NCBI GenBank assembly: GCA_027563935.2 | Contig: CM050449.1 | Coordinates: 56,437,949 to 56,501,948 of the forward strand | Source: Costus lasius | Lineage: Eukaryota > Streptophyta > Magnoliopsida > Zingiberales > Costaceae | Direction: 5' to 3' | DNA: 64,000 bases | In this document: positions 32,179 through 45,400 of the stretch, one piece after another | How positions within the stretch are numbered: the stretch's first letter is position 1 | Layout of the letters: the number at the start of each line of letters is the position of its first letter | Program-made: the position numbers and the translations under genes | Notes under the pieces: generated by a model | The model's input: the letters and a program-made list of their open reading frames with translations, nothing else | What the model was told of the DNA's origin: nothing | The model's database searches: none

Positions 32179-33871
32179 TGTTGGGTCCCCTTCAAGGGGG
32201 AGCGCAAACCCTAAGCATGCATAATCTAAGAACTAGCATGAGCGGAATTAGGGTTTCAATAGATCGCATGAAGTATATCTATATGATCAACTTAGTTTGC
32301 TTATCAAGATCAAGAGAAGATCTAGAAGATCTCACCATGGCCATGATTTGGACGGCGCCTTGGAAGCAAGAGGGCGAAAAGGCTCTCCTCCAAAGAAGAC
32401 ACACACAAGGGATGAAGACTTACTCCTTGCGCAACTCTTGTGCTAGCAACAATTGCCAAGATGTCCTTTGTGTTTAGGAGATGAGATGATCACTCCTTCT
32501 TGGCCGAAAGCTCTTCTTTCTCGTCAACCACCCTTCACTCCAAAGAGCAAAACCGCGACAAGACAAGAGAGACAAGCGTTTTGGGCGTTATGGCGTTACA
32601 AGACTTCCCAATTTGGAAAGTCATCAAGACATGCGCTTATGTCTTGAGAACCAAATCAAAACGCCAATTCAATTCGAACCATGCATTCACATATGTGAAC
32701 CGGTTCAATTGAATTCGGTCCAATCTTATTTGGTTTAAGAACCAAATTGAACCAAGCCAAGCCATGGTCTAAATCTCATATGAACCATGAAGGTTCAAGA
32801 TCTAACCACACATCTCATGATGCTCTTGATCTCACCGATCTAGCATCAACACTCTCGATCGAAGCTTACCGATCTCAAGCCCTAATCAATCAAACATGAT
32901 TAGACCAGATCTCACTTACAATCAGAGTTTAAACTCCCTTAAACTGAATCAAAACAATCCAGTCCACACGATCTGACTCAAGTAAGCCATATCACCAAAT
33001 TGTGCGACCCTGAGGGTTTCCTTTAAATGTCGGTAACGATAACTCACGTTATCACAATCAGTGAGGGGTATCTAGCAACACATCACTGTCTCCCGATATA
33101 AAGGAAAGAGTCTTCCAAGACTACACCCAAATCATAGCACAAGTGTGAATCCATTTCACGAGGCATACATGTTTCCTTTGCCACTGGATGTTCTTATTGG
33201 ACAAGCATGTCAAGCCTGTAATTCCAATACGATGAGCATGATTAGATCAGATGAACATAGTCATCTGGGTATGGCCATACACTTTCTCAATCATCTCATA
33301 TAGGGGGGGCCTTAGAACATCACACTCCTTAAACAAGGAGACGGCAATCCTTTATCTATCACTAGTGTCCTAACCTGACTCATGATCATTATCCAAGATA
33401 GTCTATAACCATTATATTTCAAATGATATTGAACTACCTCAAAACAATGACATTCATCATTTAGAAACACAAGTGATCTCAAGTCAAAGGACATGTGCCA
33501 CTTGTAGCATACAAGGATTATTCACATTGTGACAAGCAATTGAATATCCTAGTAGGGTCTGTCCAGTACATCCAATGTACCCATGAGTCTACATCTTATT
33601 CCATGCTCGAAGCATCCTATAAGATTAGAATACATATTAGTCTCCATCATATCAAGGCTGTCTCATGTTCACCAAGATATCTCGACTAAGGACATTACTG
33701 CATGTCAGCCCAGCTGAACAGCTTTGAGACATTATTCAGTAGTACTCTTATTACAGCAGACAAGGTAACAACCTGAATAATAACCATGCCTTTATAAACA
33801 CAAGAGTTTATTACATGATACTGATACAATCCCAAGGCCTCAAACATTAGCCTTAAGGGCATACCCCAACA
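32179..33871 (-). repeat. Solo copia LTR F inserted in C's 3' LTR
   Basis: 1693 bp, minus orientation, with family ends and perfect GTTCC duplications (32174-32178 and 33872-33876). The empty site is preserved in C's 5' LTR, where GCAAGGTTCCAAGGTCTC runs uninterrupted at about 59821. No internal domain remains. The terminal stem-loop is at 32187-32199 with a 3-nt loop. Confidence 0.94.
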
Positions 33872-33876
33872 GTTCC

Positions 33877-35283
33877 AAGGTCTCCTGATCGAATGGAAGG
33901 GAAGGAGATGTTTTTTCTTCTTGGCCGAATCCTCTCCAAAGCATTAAGGCGACACACAACGAGTGAACCTCTAGAGAGAGGGGCGAGAGGCGAGAATAAA
34001 CCTTCTCTTGGCGTGAACGTGAGGCGTGGCCTCATGGTTTCTAAAAATAGCAAACCACCAACGTTCATGCGACCATGGGTTTACCCGAACGCATTTTGCT
34101 CTCCCCTTGAACCATGCGCTCACATGATGAGCTGGTTCAATTTCGGTTTGGTTCAAAGACCAATTAAGCCAAGCATCTGGTTCAGATCACAATAAACCCT
34201 AAAGGTTCAAGATCCAACCGTTCATCTCTTGATGCTCTTGATCTCACCGATCTAGCATCAATTCTCTCGATCGAAGCTTACCGATCTCAAGCCCTAATCA
34301 ATCAAACATGACCAGACCAGATCTCACTTACAATCAGAGATTAAATCCCTTTAAACTGAACCAGAACAATTCAGTCCACACGATCTGACTTAAGTAAGCC
34401 ATATCATCAAATTGTGCAACCCTAAGGGTTTCCTTCAAATGTCGGTAACGATAACTCACGTTATCACGATCAGTGAGGGGTATCTAGCAACACATCACTG
34501 TCTCCCGATATAAAGGAAAGAGTCTTCCAAGACTACACCCAAACCACAGCACAAGTGTGAACCCAACTCACTAGGCATATGTGTTTCCTTTGCCACTGGA
34601 CGTTCTTATTGGACAAGCGTGTCAAGCCTGTAATTCCAATATGATGAGAATGATTAGATCAGATGATCATAGTCATCTGGGTATGGCCATACACTTTCTC
34701 AATCATCTCATCCAGGGGGCCCCTATAGAACATCACACTCCAATCAAGGAGACGGCAATCCTATATCTATCACTAGTGCCCTAACATGACTCATGCTCAT
34801 TATCCAAGATAATCTATAACCATTATGTTTCAAATGATATCGAACTACCTCAAAACAATGCCAATCATCATTTAGAAACACAAGTGATCTCAAGTCAGAG
34901 GAAATATGCCACTTGTTTGCATATAAGGATTATTCACATTGTGACAAGCAATTGAATATCCTAAGTAGGGTCTGTCCAGTACATCCAATGTACCCATGAG
35001 TCTACATCTTATTCCATGCTCGAAGCATCCTATAAGATTAGAACACATATTAGTCTTAATTATATCAAGGCTGTCTCATGTTCACCAAGATATCTCGACT
35101 AAGGACAAAACTGCATGTCAGCCAAGCTGAACAGCATTGAGACATTATTCAGAAGTATACATATTGCAGCAGATGATGTAACAACCTGAATAACAACCAT
35201 TGCCTTTATAAACGTAGAGTTTAAACATGATACTGAAATAATCCCAAGGCTTCAAACATTAGCCTTAAGGGCATACCCCAACA
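33877..35283 (-). repeat. 3' LTR of C, U3-side part
   Basis: Continuation of C's LTR to the family terminus CCCCAACA (on + strand), followed by the antisense polypurine tract. Substitutions relative to 59836-61237 include 34117, 34350-34364 and 34416. Confidence 0.93.
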
Positions 35284-35303
35284 ATCTCCCACTTGCACTT
35301 AAT

Positions 35304-36953
35304 CTAATGGTTGAGAAATCTCAAATCCATATTATTACAGTGCTTCTCATGCTTCTGCTGCGCCAGAGGCTTAGTAAGCGGGTCAGCTAGATTGTCATCT
35401 GTATGAACCTTGCAGACTTTGATCTCGCCACGATCAATGATCTCCCGGATCAAGTGAAACCTTCTCTGTATGTGCTTGGACTTCTGGTGTGACCGTGGTT
35501 CCTTTGCTTGTGCTATTGCTCCAGTGTTATCACAGAAGATAACCAATGGATCTGCACTCGAAGGAACAACACCAAGTTCCTGAACGAACTTACGAATCCA
35601 CACTGCCTCCTTGGATGCTTCCGAGGCTGCAACATACTCGGCTTCTGTTGTGGAATCAGCAACAATTGACTGTTTGAAACTTTTCCACACCACTGCACCT
35701 CCATTCAAGCTAAAAATATAGCCTGATTGCGATCGGAAATCATCCTGGTCAGATTGGAACGAAGCGTCAGTATATCCTTCAATACTGAGTTCTTCCTGAC
35801 CTCCATAAATCAAGAACATATCTTTGGTCCTCCGAAGATATTTCAAAATGTTCTTGATTGCAATCCAGTGTGCCTTACCTGGATTACTTTGGAATCGACT
35901 GGTTACGCTTAACCCATAAGCGACGTCTGGGCGAGTACACAACATCGCATACATAATGGACCCAATAGCCGAAGCATAAGGCGTATTGTCCATTTCATCT
36001 TTCTCAGTCTGTGTTTGTGGACACTGACTTTTTGAAAGATTCAGACCATGTCTGACTGGAAGATATCCTCTTTTAGAATTCTCTAAATGAAATCTCTCCA
36101 GGACTTTATCGATGTAAGTACTCTGGCACAGCCCGAGAAGCCTCTTAGATCTATCTCTGTAGATCTTCACACCTAATACATAGGCTGCTTCTCCTAAATC
36201 TTTCATCTGGAAACATTTTCTTAACCATGCTTTGACAGCATGGAGTTCAGGAATATCGTTTCCAATGATCAAGATATCATCGACGTAGAGGACTAGGAAA
36301 GTAATCACGCTCCCACTAAACCTCTTATATACACACGGGTCATCTTCATTCTTGATGAAACCAAACTTACAGATTGATTCATCAAAACGAATATTCCAGC
36401 TTCGCGATGCTTGTTTAAGTCCATAAATGGACTTCTTTAATTTGCATATTTTATGATGATCTGATGGATTAGTGAAACCTTCAGGTTGTGTCATATACAC
36501 ATCCTCGTCTAGTTTTCCATTAAGGAAAGCGGTCTTCACATCCATTTGCCAGATCTCATAATCATAATATGCTACTATCGCAAGAATAATCCGAATAGAC
36601 TTGAACATAGCTACAGGAGAGAAAGTTTCATCATAATCTATCCCGTAGATTTGTTTGAAACCTTTCGCAACTAGCCTGCCTTTATAGGTAACAACGTTAC
36701 CATCCATGTCAATCTTCTTTTTGAAGATCCATTTACAGCCTATAGGGATTACTCCCAGAGGCGGATCAACCAAATCCCAGACTTGGTTATCTGACATGGA
36801 GTCCATCTCGGCTCGCATAGCTTCAAGCCATCTCGCTGATTCCGGTCCACTAACCGCATCCGCATAAGTGAGGGGTTCATCATTAATGATGTAGACTCCG
36901 TCAAAGCGCTCAGGCTGTCAACGGATCCTTCCCGATCTTCGCGGTTCCCGTGA
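35304..36953 (-). pseudogene. pol 3' part of copia C (RT to RNase H), truncated
   Basis: 504 open codons from an internal Met at 36818 carry the RT palm (WIFKKKIDMDG, KTAFLNG, YVDDILIIGND) and complete RNase H (YTDASF, ADSTTEAEY, CDNTGA). The frame continues upstream to 36953, with a TGA near 36917 where intact copies have Arg (CGA) and a 3-bp deletion near 36880. Beyond 36953 the sequence switches to plus-strand copia E. Gag, protease and integrase are absent, so this is a dead remnant. Confidence 0.9.
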
Positions 36954-36954
36954 A

Positions 36955-37030
36955 GATATCTTAATCATTGGAAACGATGTTCCTAGTCCTCTACGTCGAT
37001 GATATCTTAATCATTGGAAACGATGTTCCT
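36955..37030 (+). repeat. Junction microduplication between C and E
   Basis: A 30-base block beginning GATATCTTAATCATTGG occurs at 36955-36984 and again at 37001-37030, separated by 16 bases of normal RT sequence: a 46-bp tandem unit. The first copy abuts the end of minus-strand C (36953-36954) and the second continues into E. The repeat joins through a shared TTCCT. Confidence 0.93.
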
Positions 37031-37975
37031 GAACTGCATGCTGTTAAAGCATGGTTAGGAAAATGTTTTCAGATGAAAGATTTAGGAGAAGCAGCCTATG
37101 TGTTAGGTGTAAAGATCTACAGGGATAGATCTAAGAGGCTTCTCGGGCTGTGCCAGAGTACTTACATCGATAAAGTCCTAGAGAGATTCCATTTAGAGAA
37201 TTCTAAAAGAGGATATCTTCCAGTCAGACATGGTCTGAATCTTTCGAAGAGTCAGTGTCCACAAACACAGACTGAGAAAGATGAAATGGACAATACGCCT
37301 TATGCTTCGGCTATTGGGTCCATTATGTATGCGATGTTGTGTACTCGCCCAGACGTCGCTTACGGGTTAAGCGTAACCAGTCGTTTCCAAAGTAATCCAG
37401 GACAGGCACACTGGATTGCAGTCAAGAACATCTTAAAATATCTGCGGAGGACCAAAGATATGTTCTTGATATATGGTGGTCAGGAAGAACTCAGTATAGA
37501 AGGATATACTGACGCTTCGTTCCAGTCGGACCAGGATGATTTCCGATCGCAATCAGGCTATGTTTTTAGCTTGAATGGTGGAGCAGTGGTGTGGAAGAGT
37601 TTCAAACAGTCAACTGTTGCTGATTCCACAACAGAAGCCGAGTATGTTGCAGCCTCGGAAGCATCCAAGGAGGCAGTGTGGATTCGTAAGTTCGTGAGAG
37701 AACTTGGTGTCGTTCCTTCGAGTGCAGATCCTTTGGTTATCTTCTGTGATAACACTGGAGCAGTCGCACAAGCAAAGGAACCACGGTCGCACCAGAAGTC
37801 CAAGCACATACAGAGACGGTTTCACTTGATCCGGGAGATCATTGATCGTGGCGAGATCAAAATATGCAAGGTTCATACAGATGACAATCTAGCTGACCCG
37901 CTTACCAAGCCTCTGGCGCAGCAGAAGCATGAGAAGCACTGTAATAATATGGGTTTGAGATTTCTCAACCATTAG
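36985..37975 (+). pseudogene. pol 3' end of copia E
   Basis: An open frame (longest ATG frame from 36968) starts just before the RT catalytic block YVDDILIIGNDVPELHAV and runs through RNase H (YTDASF, ADSTTEAEY, CDNTGAVAQ) to the normal TAG. Everything upstream, roughly 960 codons in intact copies, is missing. The apparent start is a product of the junction duplication. Confidence 0.9.
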
Positions 37976-37995
37976 ATTAAGTGCAAGTGGGAGAT

Positions 37996-38936
37996 TGTTG
38001 GGGTATGCCCTTAAGGCTAATGTTTGAGGCCTTGGGATTGTATCAGTATCATGTAATAAACTCTTGTGTTTATAAAGGCATGGTTATTATTCAGGTTGTT
38101 ACCTTCTCTGCTGCAATTAGTGTACTTCTGAATAATGTCTCAAAGCTGTTCAGCTGGGCTGACATGCTATAAAGTCCTTAGTCGAGATATCTTGGTGAAC
38201 ATGAGACAGCCTTGATATAATTGAGACTAATATGTATTCTAATCTTATAGGATGCTTCGAGCATGGAATAAGATGTAGACTCATGGGTACATTGGATGTA
38301 CTGGACAGACCCTACTAGGATATTCAATTACTTGTCACAATGTGAATAATCCTTGTTTGCACTAAGTGGCACATGTCCTCTGACTTGAGATCACTTGTGT
38401 TTCTAAATGATGATTGTCATTGTTTTGAGGTAGTTCAATATCATTTGAAACATAATGATTATAGACTATCTTGGATAATGATCTTGAGTCAGGTTAGGGC
38501 ACTAGTGATAGATAAAGGATTGCCATCTCCTTAATTGGAGTGTGATGTTCTATAGGGGCCCCCTAGATGGGATGATTGAGATAGTGTATGGCCATACCCA
38601 GGTGACTATGATCATCTGATCTAATCATGCTCATCATATTGGAATAACAAGCTTGACATGCTTGTCCAATAAGAACATCCAGTGGCAAAGGAAAAATGTA
38701 TGCCTAGTGAAGTGGATTCACACTTGTGCTGTGGTTTGGGAGTAGTCTTGGAAGACTCTTTCCTTTATATCGGGAGACAGTGATGTGTTGCTAGATACCC
38801 CTCACTGATCGTGATAATGTAAGTTATCGTTATCGACATTTAGAGGAAACCCTTAGGGTCGCACAACTTGATGATATGGCTTACTTAAGTCTGATCGTGT
38901 GGACTGAATTCTTTGGGTTCAGTTTAAAGGAGTTTA
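37996..38936 (+). repeat. 3' LTR of E, left part
   Basis: 941 bp of family LTR after the polypurine tract at 37982-37995. It is interrupted by copia D at target GTTTA (38932-38936) and continues at 48062. Confidence 0.92.
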
Positions 38937-40625
38937 TGTTGGGGTATGCCCTTAAGGCTAATGTTTGAAGCCTATGGGAATGTATCTGTATCATGTAATA
39001 AACTGTTATGTTTATAAAGGCATGGTTGTTATTCAGTTAGCTACATTGTCTGCTGCAATATATGTTCTTCTGAATAATGTCTCAAAGCTGTTCAGCTAGG
39101 CTGACATGCTATAAGTCCTTAGTCGAGATATCTTGGTGAACATGAGACAGCCTTGATATGTTTGAGACTAATATGTGTTCTGATCTTATAGGATGCTTCG
39201 AGCATGGAATAAGATGTAGACTCATAGGTACATTGGATGTACTGGACAGACCCTACAAGGATGTTCAATTGTTTGTCACAATGTGAATATTCCTTGAATG
39301 TGACAAGTGGCACATTTCCTCTGACTTGAGATCACTTGTGTTTTCTAAATGATGATTGTCATTGTTTTGAGATAGTTCAATATCATTTGAAACATAATGA
39401 TTATAGACTATCTTGGATGGTGAGCTTGAATCAGGTTAGGGCACTAGTGATAGACATAGGATTGCCGTCTCCTCGTTTAAGGAGTGTGATGTTCTAAAGG
39501 GGCCCCCTGGATGAGATGATTGAGAGAGTGTATGGCCATACCCAGATGACTGTGCTCATCTGATCTAATCATGCTCATCATATTGGAGTTACAAGCTTGA
39601 CAGGCTTGTCCAATAAGAACATCCAGTGGCAAAGGAAATTTGCATGCCTTGTGAATTGGATTCACACTTGTGCTGTATTTTGGGTGTAGTCTTGGAAGAC
39701 TCTTTCCTTTATATCGGGAGACAGTGATGTGTTGCTAGATACCCCTCACTGATCGTGATAATGAGAATTATCGTTACCGACATTTAGAGGAAACCCTCAG
39801 GGTCACACAATTTGATGATATGGCTTACTTGAGTCAGATCGTGTGGACTGAATTGTTTGGGTTCAGTTTGAAGGGATTTAATCTCTGATTGTAAGTGAGA
39901 TCTGGTCTGATCATGTTTGATTGATTAGGGCTTGAGATCGGTAAGCTTCGATCGAGAGAATGGATGCTCGATCGGTGAGATCAGGAGCATCAGGAGATGA
40001 ACGGTTAGATCTGGAGCCTTAGGGTTTATTTGAGATCTAGACCATAATGCTTGGGTTAATTGGTCTTGGACCAAACCGAATTGAACTAGCTCGTTAAGGT
40101 GAGCGCATGGTTCAATTTAAGAGAAGTTTGCGATTGGGGTAAACCCATGATCGCAAGTGGAAGTGTGACTTTCTATTTTTAGAAAGCATGATCACTTACG
40201 TGACCACGCCTCTTGTTTTTCTCTTCCTCACGCTTTTGTCGCCGCTCAAGCATTCGAGGCTTGCACTCTCGTGAGGACAGGGGCTTGACGAGAAGAGGAG
40301 AAAAGCATCGCCAAGTAATCATCTCTCCTTCCCTTTCCATTCGATCAAGGATACTTGGACGATCCTTGCTAGCACAAGGGACGACAAGAAGAAGCGCATC
40401 TTCATCTTGTGTGTGACGATTTGGAGAAGATCTTCTTTGGTCTTTGCTTCCAAGGCGCCATCCAATCGATGGCCATGGTATGAATCACATCCTATTTATT
40501 TAAGCTTTCAAAGTTGATCATCTTATACATGCTTTGCGACTCTTGAAACCCCCCCTTCCGCTGCTATATTCCCTTATATGCGCCATGCTGGGTTTCGCCC
40601 CCCCCTCCTGAAAGGGGTTCCTACA
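38937..40625 (+). repeat. 5' LTR of copia D
   Basis: 1689 bp, TGTTGGGG...TTCCTACA. The terminal stem-loop is at 40602-40617. Confidence 0.95.
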
Positions 40626-40627
40626 AT

Positions 40628-40639
40628 TGGTATCAGAGC
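40628..40639 (+). promoter_or_regulatory. Primer-binding site of copia D (tRNA-iMet)
   Basis: TGGTATCAGAGC, a full 12-base match to the initiator-Met complement, two bases after the LTR. Confidence 0.9.
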
Positions 40640-42463
40640 GAGGTTGAACGCATGTTTATATGATTGCTTTGGTGTTGTGATCCATGAATGCCGATATATA
40701 CTTAGATCTATAACATGCGTAAATTCACATGTGAAATTATATCATGCCGAAACTTGTTTTTGTTTCATTTGCGCATGTATATTGTATGTTGGCGCATCTT
40801 AGTTGGTTTTTACAAAACTTGAATACTTGCGCGATTAACACTAGATCTAAGGCCCTGCCATAAACCCTTAGACGGGTTATTAGGGTTGAAGTCAACCCCT
40901 AGGTTAGATCCAAACAGTCTGATCAGACCATCTGACAGCCTGAATGGGTCGACCAGATAGCACCTTGGCGCAAGCCCATGGTGGCTATAGGTCGACTGCA
41001 GACAGGTGTGTAGCGATGTCTGATTGAGACAACCTATGAACACACATGAGTTAGGCCCGGGGTCACACCCGCTTGCCAGACCTCATTGTGGTTGTTCAGC
41101 CCTGTCGCATGCATGGTTGACCTTATGGTCAACTCAAGTCAGTTAGGACTTGGTGCATGCAAGGGCAGTGGATCTGACTAGGTTGGATGAGTGGATCCCT
41201 AGTAATGGACCGTTGTAAGGTTGTAGGGCAAATAAGGAAAAATTAAAATTGATCCCATGGGGTTTTCGAAAATTTTAATTTTTTATGATGGATCACATGA
41301 TTGCTGATTGGATGCATATGTTTGTCTATTTAGTCTTATGTGGGCTGCTCATATTAATTGTGTGCTGTGCTGGGGCCTGCGTGCCTGGGATTTAAAATTG
41401 TAAATTAATTATTGTGATCTGCGTATCACATTGCTTTAATTTATAAAATGTAATTGACCTGCGTGTCAATCTTGTCTAGATAGTTAAATTTGTAATTTAA
41501 TTAGACAAGAGCACAGAGCACACTTGGCAAAGGCGCTTGCAGCAGAGGCTTGACCAGGTGGGAGGTCCAGGGTTCGACTCTGGGACCAGGCGCATTTTCC
41601 CTGGTAGGCGCACCTGAGCTGCAATTGGCGCTTGGGCCCTGGTTTGGGCCAGATGAGCAGCAAAAGACCCATGAAGAGCAAGTGAAGACTTAAGTTAGGT
41701 TAAGGTCTCACTAGGGCTATGGGCTTTTACCACATAAGATTCATGCTTTCTTTTATTTATTGTTTAAATATTAGAATTGCATGATTAAGTTTATCTTCTG
41801 CTATCACCATAGGAATTGCATGATAGTGAAGAAGATAAAAGACCGTTAAAATCCAACGATTAAATATCAAGCTCGTAAGCCTTCTGACGCGAAACCTCAC
41901 TGTTCTGATTATCGTTGGAGCCGTGTTGTACCCACTCAGTGGGCACGTCCATCTATCTTCAGACGGTGCGGGATTACACCTGTGTGTTACAGAGTAGGGA
42001 TTTATCCCTTCTCGTTGCTCAGCATAACACATGGTGGTCCAGGGAGTAGGTCGGGTCAGCTTGACCGTGTAGGCTACATATGTGGCGCATATGGTAGCAC
42101 ATGGAGGCAGCCATCTGTGGGGTCAGAGACTGTGTTGTACCAACTCAGTTGGCACAGTCTGCTGGATTGCCCAGATGAAGGGGAATCGCACGGGTTGGCG
42201 ATCGGCTGGGACAGCCTACCAGAGATTAGTGCTTGTACTCTCTGTGCATCTTATCTCGCCTGAGCGGGACGCGGAGACCAAGTATGAAATCTGGATCCCA
42301 TCTCACTTAAAGAGTTCTACTCTTTCGGGCTGTTTTGTTGGATTTTTCAAGCCTGATAAAATAGTGAGAAAAAGAATCTTTCTTAAGTCCTGATTGATTC
42401 TTATACATTGATACTGACCTTGCTGTTCTTGCATTGTTGTAGATACCTGCAGCAACGAACACC
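40640..42463 (+). other. Untranslated leader of copia D
   Basis: About 1.8 kb without a credible protein. It shares most blocks with the leaders of A, C and N but carries the tRNA-like A/B-box segment (41525-41580). The last 600 bp before gag are closely conserved with A. Confidence 0.8.
41525..41580 (+). promoter_or_regulatory. Pol III-type A and B boxes in the leader of D
   Basis: TGGCAAAGGCG (41525-41535) fits the A-box pattern TRGYNNARNNG. GTTCGACTC (41572-41580) fits the B-box GWTCRANNC. They are 36 bp apart in the same orientation. The B box sits in a possible T-arm, CCAGG-GTTCGAC-TCTGG. No full tRNA cloverleaf is evident, so this looks like a SINE or tRNA-derived relic. Confidence 0.55.
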
Positions 42464-45400
42464 ATGAACTTCAATGTGCGATCCCTACTGGAAAGGGAGA
42501 AGTTTGCTGGGCCGAACTTCTCTGACTGGTTTGGACACCTTAAGATCGTTCTTAAGGCAGAGAGGATACTGTATGTCCTCGAAACGACGATACCGCCGCA
42601 GCCCGCTCCGAACGCCGCAAGGGCGGTTCGGGAAGCCTACGAAAAGCACGTCAATGATAGCATTGATGTCGCTTGCCTGATGCTAGCGTCTATGACGCCA
42701 CCGCTGCAGCGTCAGCATGAGGATATGTCGGCTATAGAGATTATAGCGAACCTCAAGATGCTGTATGCTGCACAGGCGAGGACAGAGCGCTACAATTTGA
42801 CGAAGCTCTTCTTTCAGAGCAAACTGGCTGAAGGGAGCCCAGTGGGAGCTCACGTGCTCAAGATGATTGGGCACAAGGAGGCTCTGGAGAAACTGGGGCA
42901 CACCATCAACTAGGAGCTTGCTGTGGACATTATTCTGCAGTCTCTCCCGCCTTCATTCGACGCGTTCATTATTAATTTTAATATGAACAAAATCGATTGT
43001 ACTCCGGCAGAGCTGCTGAATATGCTCTTGACCACTGAGGAGACTCTGAAGGGTAAGCCTTCGACCTCTGTCTTAATGGTTCCTTCGAGGAACAAGAAGA
43101 AGGGGAAGAAGGGCAAGGCCCCGGTCAAAAGCTACAGCAAAGCTCTGAAACAAAAGGTCAAGCGGTCCAAGGAATACAGGTGTTTCCACTGTGGCCAGCT
43201 GGGTCACTGGAAGAAGGACTGTAAAGCGCTCCAAGGAGATAAGAGGGGAAGCTTCGCTTCTGGCTCAGGTATATTCGTGACTGAGGTCATGTTTTCTTCT
43301 TCTATATCATGGGTGTTGGACACTGCATGTGGAGTTCACATTTGTTCAAATGTACAGGAACTCAAGAGAAGAAGGCAGGTGGGACAGCATGAGGTGGACC
43401 TACGCGTTGGAAACGGAGCACGGGTTGCTGCTGTTGCTGTAGGAGACTACTTCATTTCTTTACCATCTGGCATTGTATTGGAACTAGACAATTGTTACTT
43501 TGTTCCCAGTATTACTAAAAATATTATCTCCATTCCTGCTCTTGTTAGGAAGGGATTTTCCTTTGAATGCAATATTTCAAAGTGTATTTTGTCTTTAGAT
43601 AATATTGTTTATGCAACTGGTTCAATTAACAATGGATTATTCATGTTGGACATGGAATGTTCAATACAGCAAATTGATATTAAGAAAGCCAAGTATGCTG
43701 ATGACAGCACCTTGCTATGGCATAGTCGTTTAGGCCATATTAACGAGAAACGCATTAAGCGGTTGCATGATCATGGACTGCTGGGATCATTCTCCTATAA
43801 GGAGATTGATACATGCAAAGCTTGTTTGATGGGTAAAATGACGAAGTCACCTTTTCCTCATAAAGGTCAAAGGGCTTCAGGTTTACTTGACATTATACAC
43901 AGTGATGTGTGTGGGCCATTTAGTAAACATGCCAGAGGTGGCTATCAGTACTTCATTACCTTTACTGATGATTTCAGTAGGTATGGCTATGTCTATCTGA
44001 TGAGACATAAGAGTGAATCTTTTGACAAGTTCAAAGAGTTCAAAAATGAAGTACAAAATCAGCTAGGCCGAAATATCAAGGCACTTCGCTCAGATCGAGG
44101 TGGAGAATACCTAAGTCATACGTTTACTGACTATCTGAAGGAGTGTGGGATTATCTCACAGCTCACTCCGCCAGGAACACCGCAATGGAATGGTGTGTCC
44201 GAAAGGAGAAATAGAACGTTACTTGATATGGTTCGTTCTATGATGAGTCAGGCTAATCTACCTTACTCCTTTTGGGGTTTTGCACTGGAAACAGCTGCAA
44301 AGGTACTAAACCGAGTGCCATCCAAGGCAGTTTCTAAGACACCATATGAGTTATGGTATGGGAAACAGCCGAGCTTGACATTTATCAGGATCTGGGGCTG
44401 CGAGGCTTATGTTAAAAAGCTCGCCTCTGGGAAACTAGAGAGCAGATCTGACAAATGTATCTTTGTCGGTTACCCTAAGGAAACTAAGGGTTATTATTTC
44501 TTCGATCCCAAGGAGAACAAGGTTTTTGTTGCTCGGACGGCCATATTTCTTGAGAAGGAGTTTCTTCTGCAAGAGGCAAGTGGGAGAGAAATAATGCTGG
44601 ATGAGAATCCAGAGGAAGGACAAAGTAGTCAAGCACAGTTGGATGAGCCTGAGCCGGTAGATCAGGTTATTGAACAACCTGAGGCTCAAATATCACGGGA
44701 ACCGCGAAGATCGGGAAGGATTCGTCGACAGCCTGAGTGCTATGACGGAGTCTACATCATTGATAATGATGAACCCCTTACTTATGCGGATGCGGTCAGT
44801 GGACCGGAGTCAGCGAGATGGCTTGAAGCTATGCGCGCCGAGATGGACTCCATGTCAGATAACCAAGTTTGGGATTTGGTTGATCCGCCTCCGGGAGTAA
44901 TCCCTATAGGCTGTAAATGGATCTTCAAGAAGAAGATTGACATGGATGGTAACGTGGTTACCTATAAAGGCAGGCTAGTTGCGAAAGGTTTCAAACAAAT
45001 CTACGGGATAGATTATGATGAAACTTTCTCACCTGTAGCCATGTTTAAGTCTATTCGGATTCTTTTCGCGATAGCTGCATACTATGATTATGAGATCTGG
45101 CAGATGGATGTGAAAACAGCTTTCCTTAATGGAAATCTGGATGAGGATGTGTACATGACACAACCAGAAGGTTTCACCAATCCATCAGATCGTCATAAGA
45201 TATGCAAGTTAAAGAAGTCCATTTATGGACTTAAGCAAGCATCTAGAAGCTGGAATATTCGTTTTGATGAATCAATCAGTGAATTTGGTTTCATCAAGAA
45301 CGAGGATGACCCGTGTGTATATAAGAGGTTTAGTGGGAGCGTGATTACTTTCTTAGTCCTCTACGTCGATGACATCTTGATCATTGGAAATGACATTCCT

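Noticed and set aside
41525..41600. A tRNA gene
   Set aside because: A and B boxes and a T-arm fit, but no acceptor stem or full cloverleaf can be drawn, and the segment is embedded in a retroelement leader.
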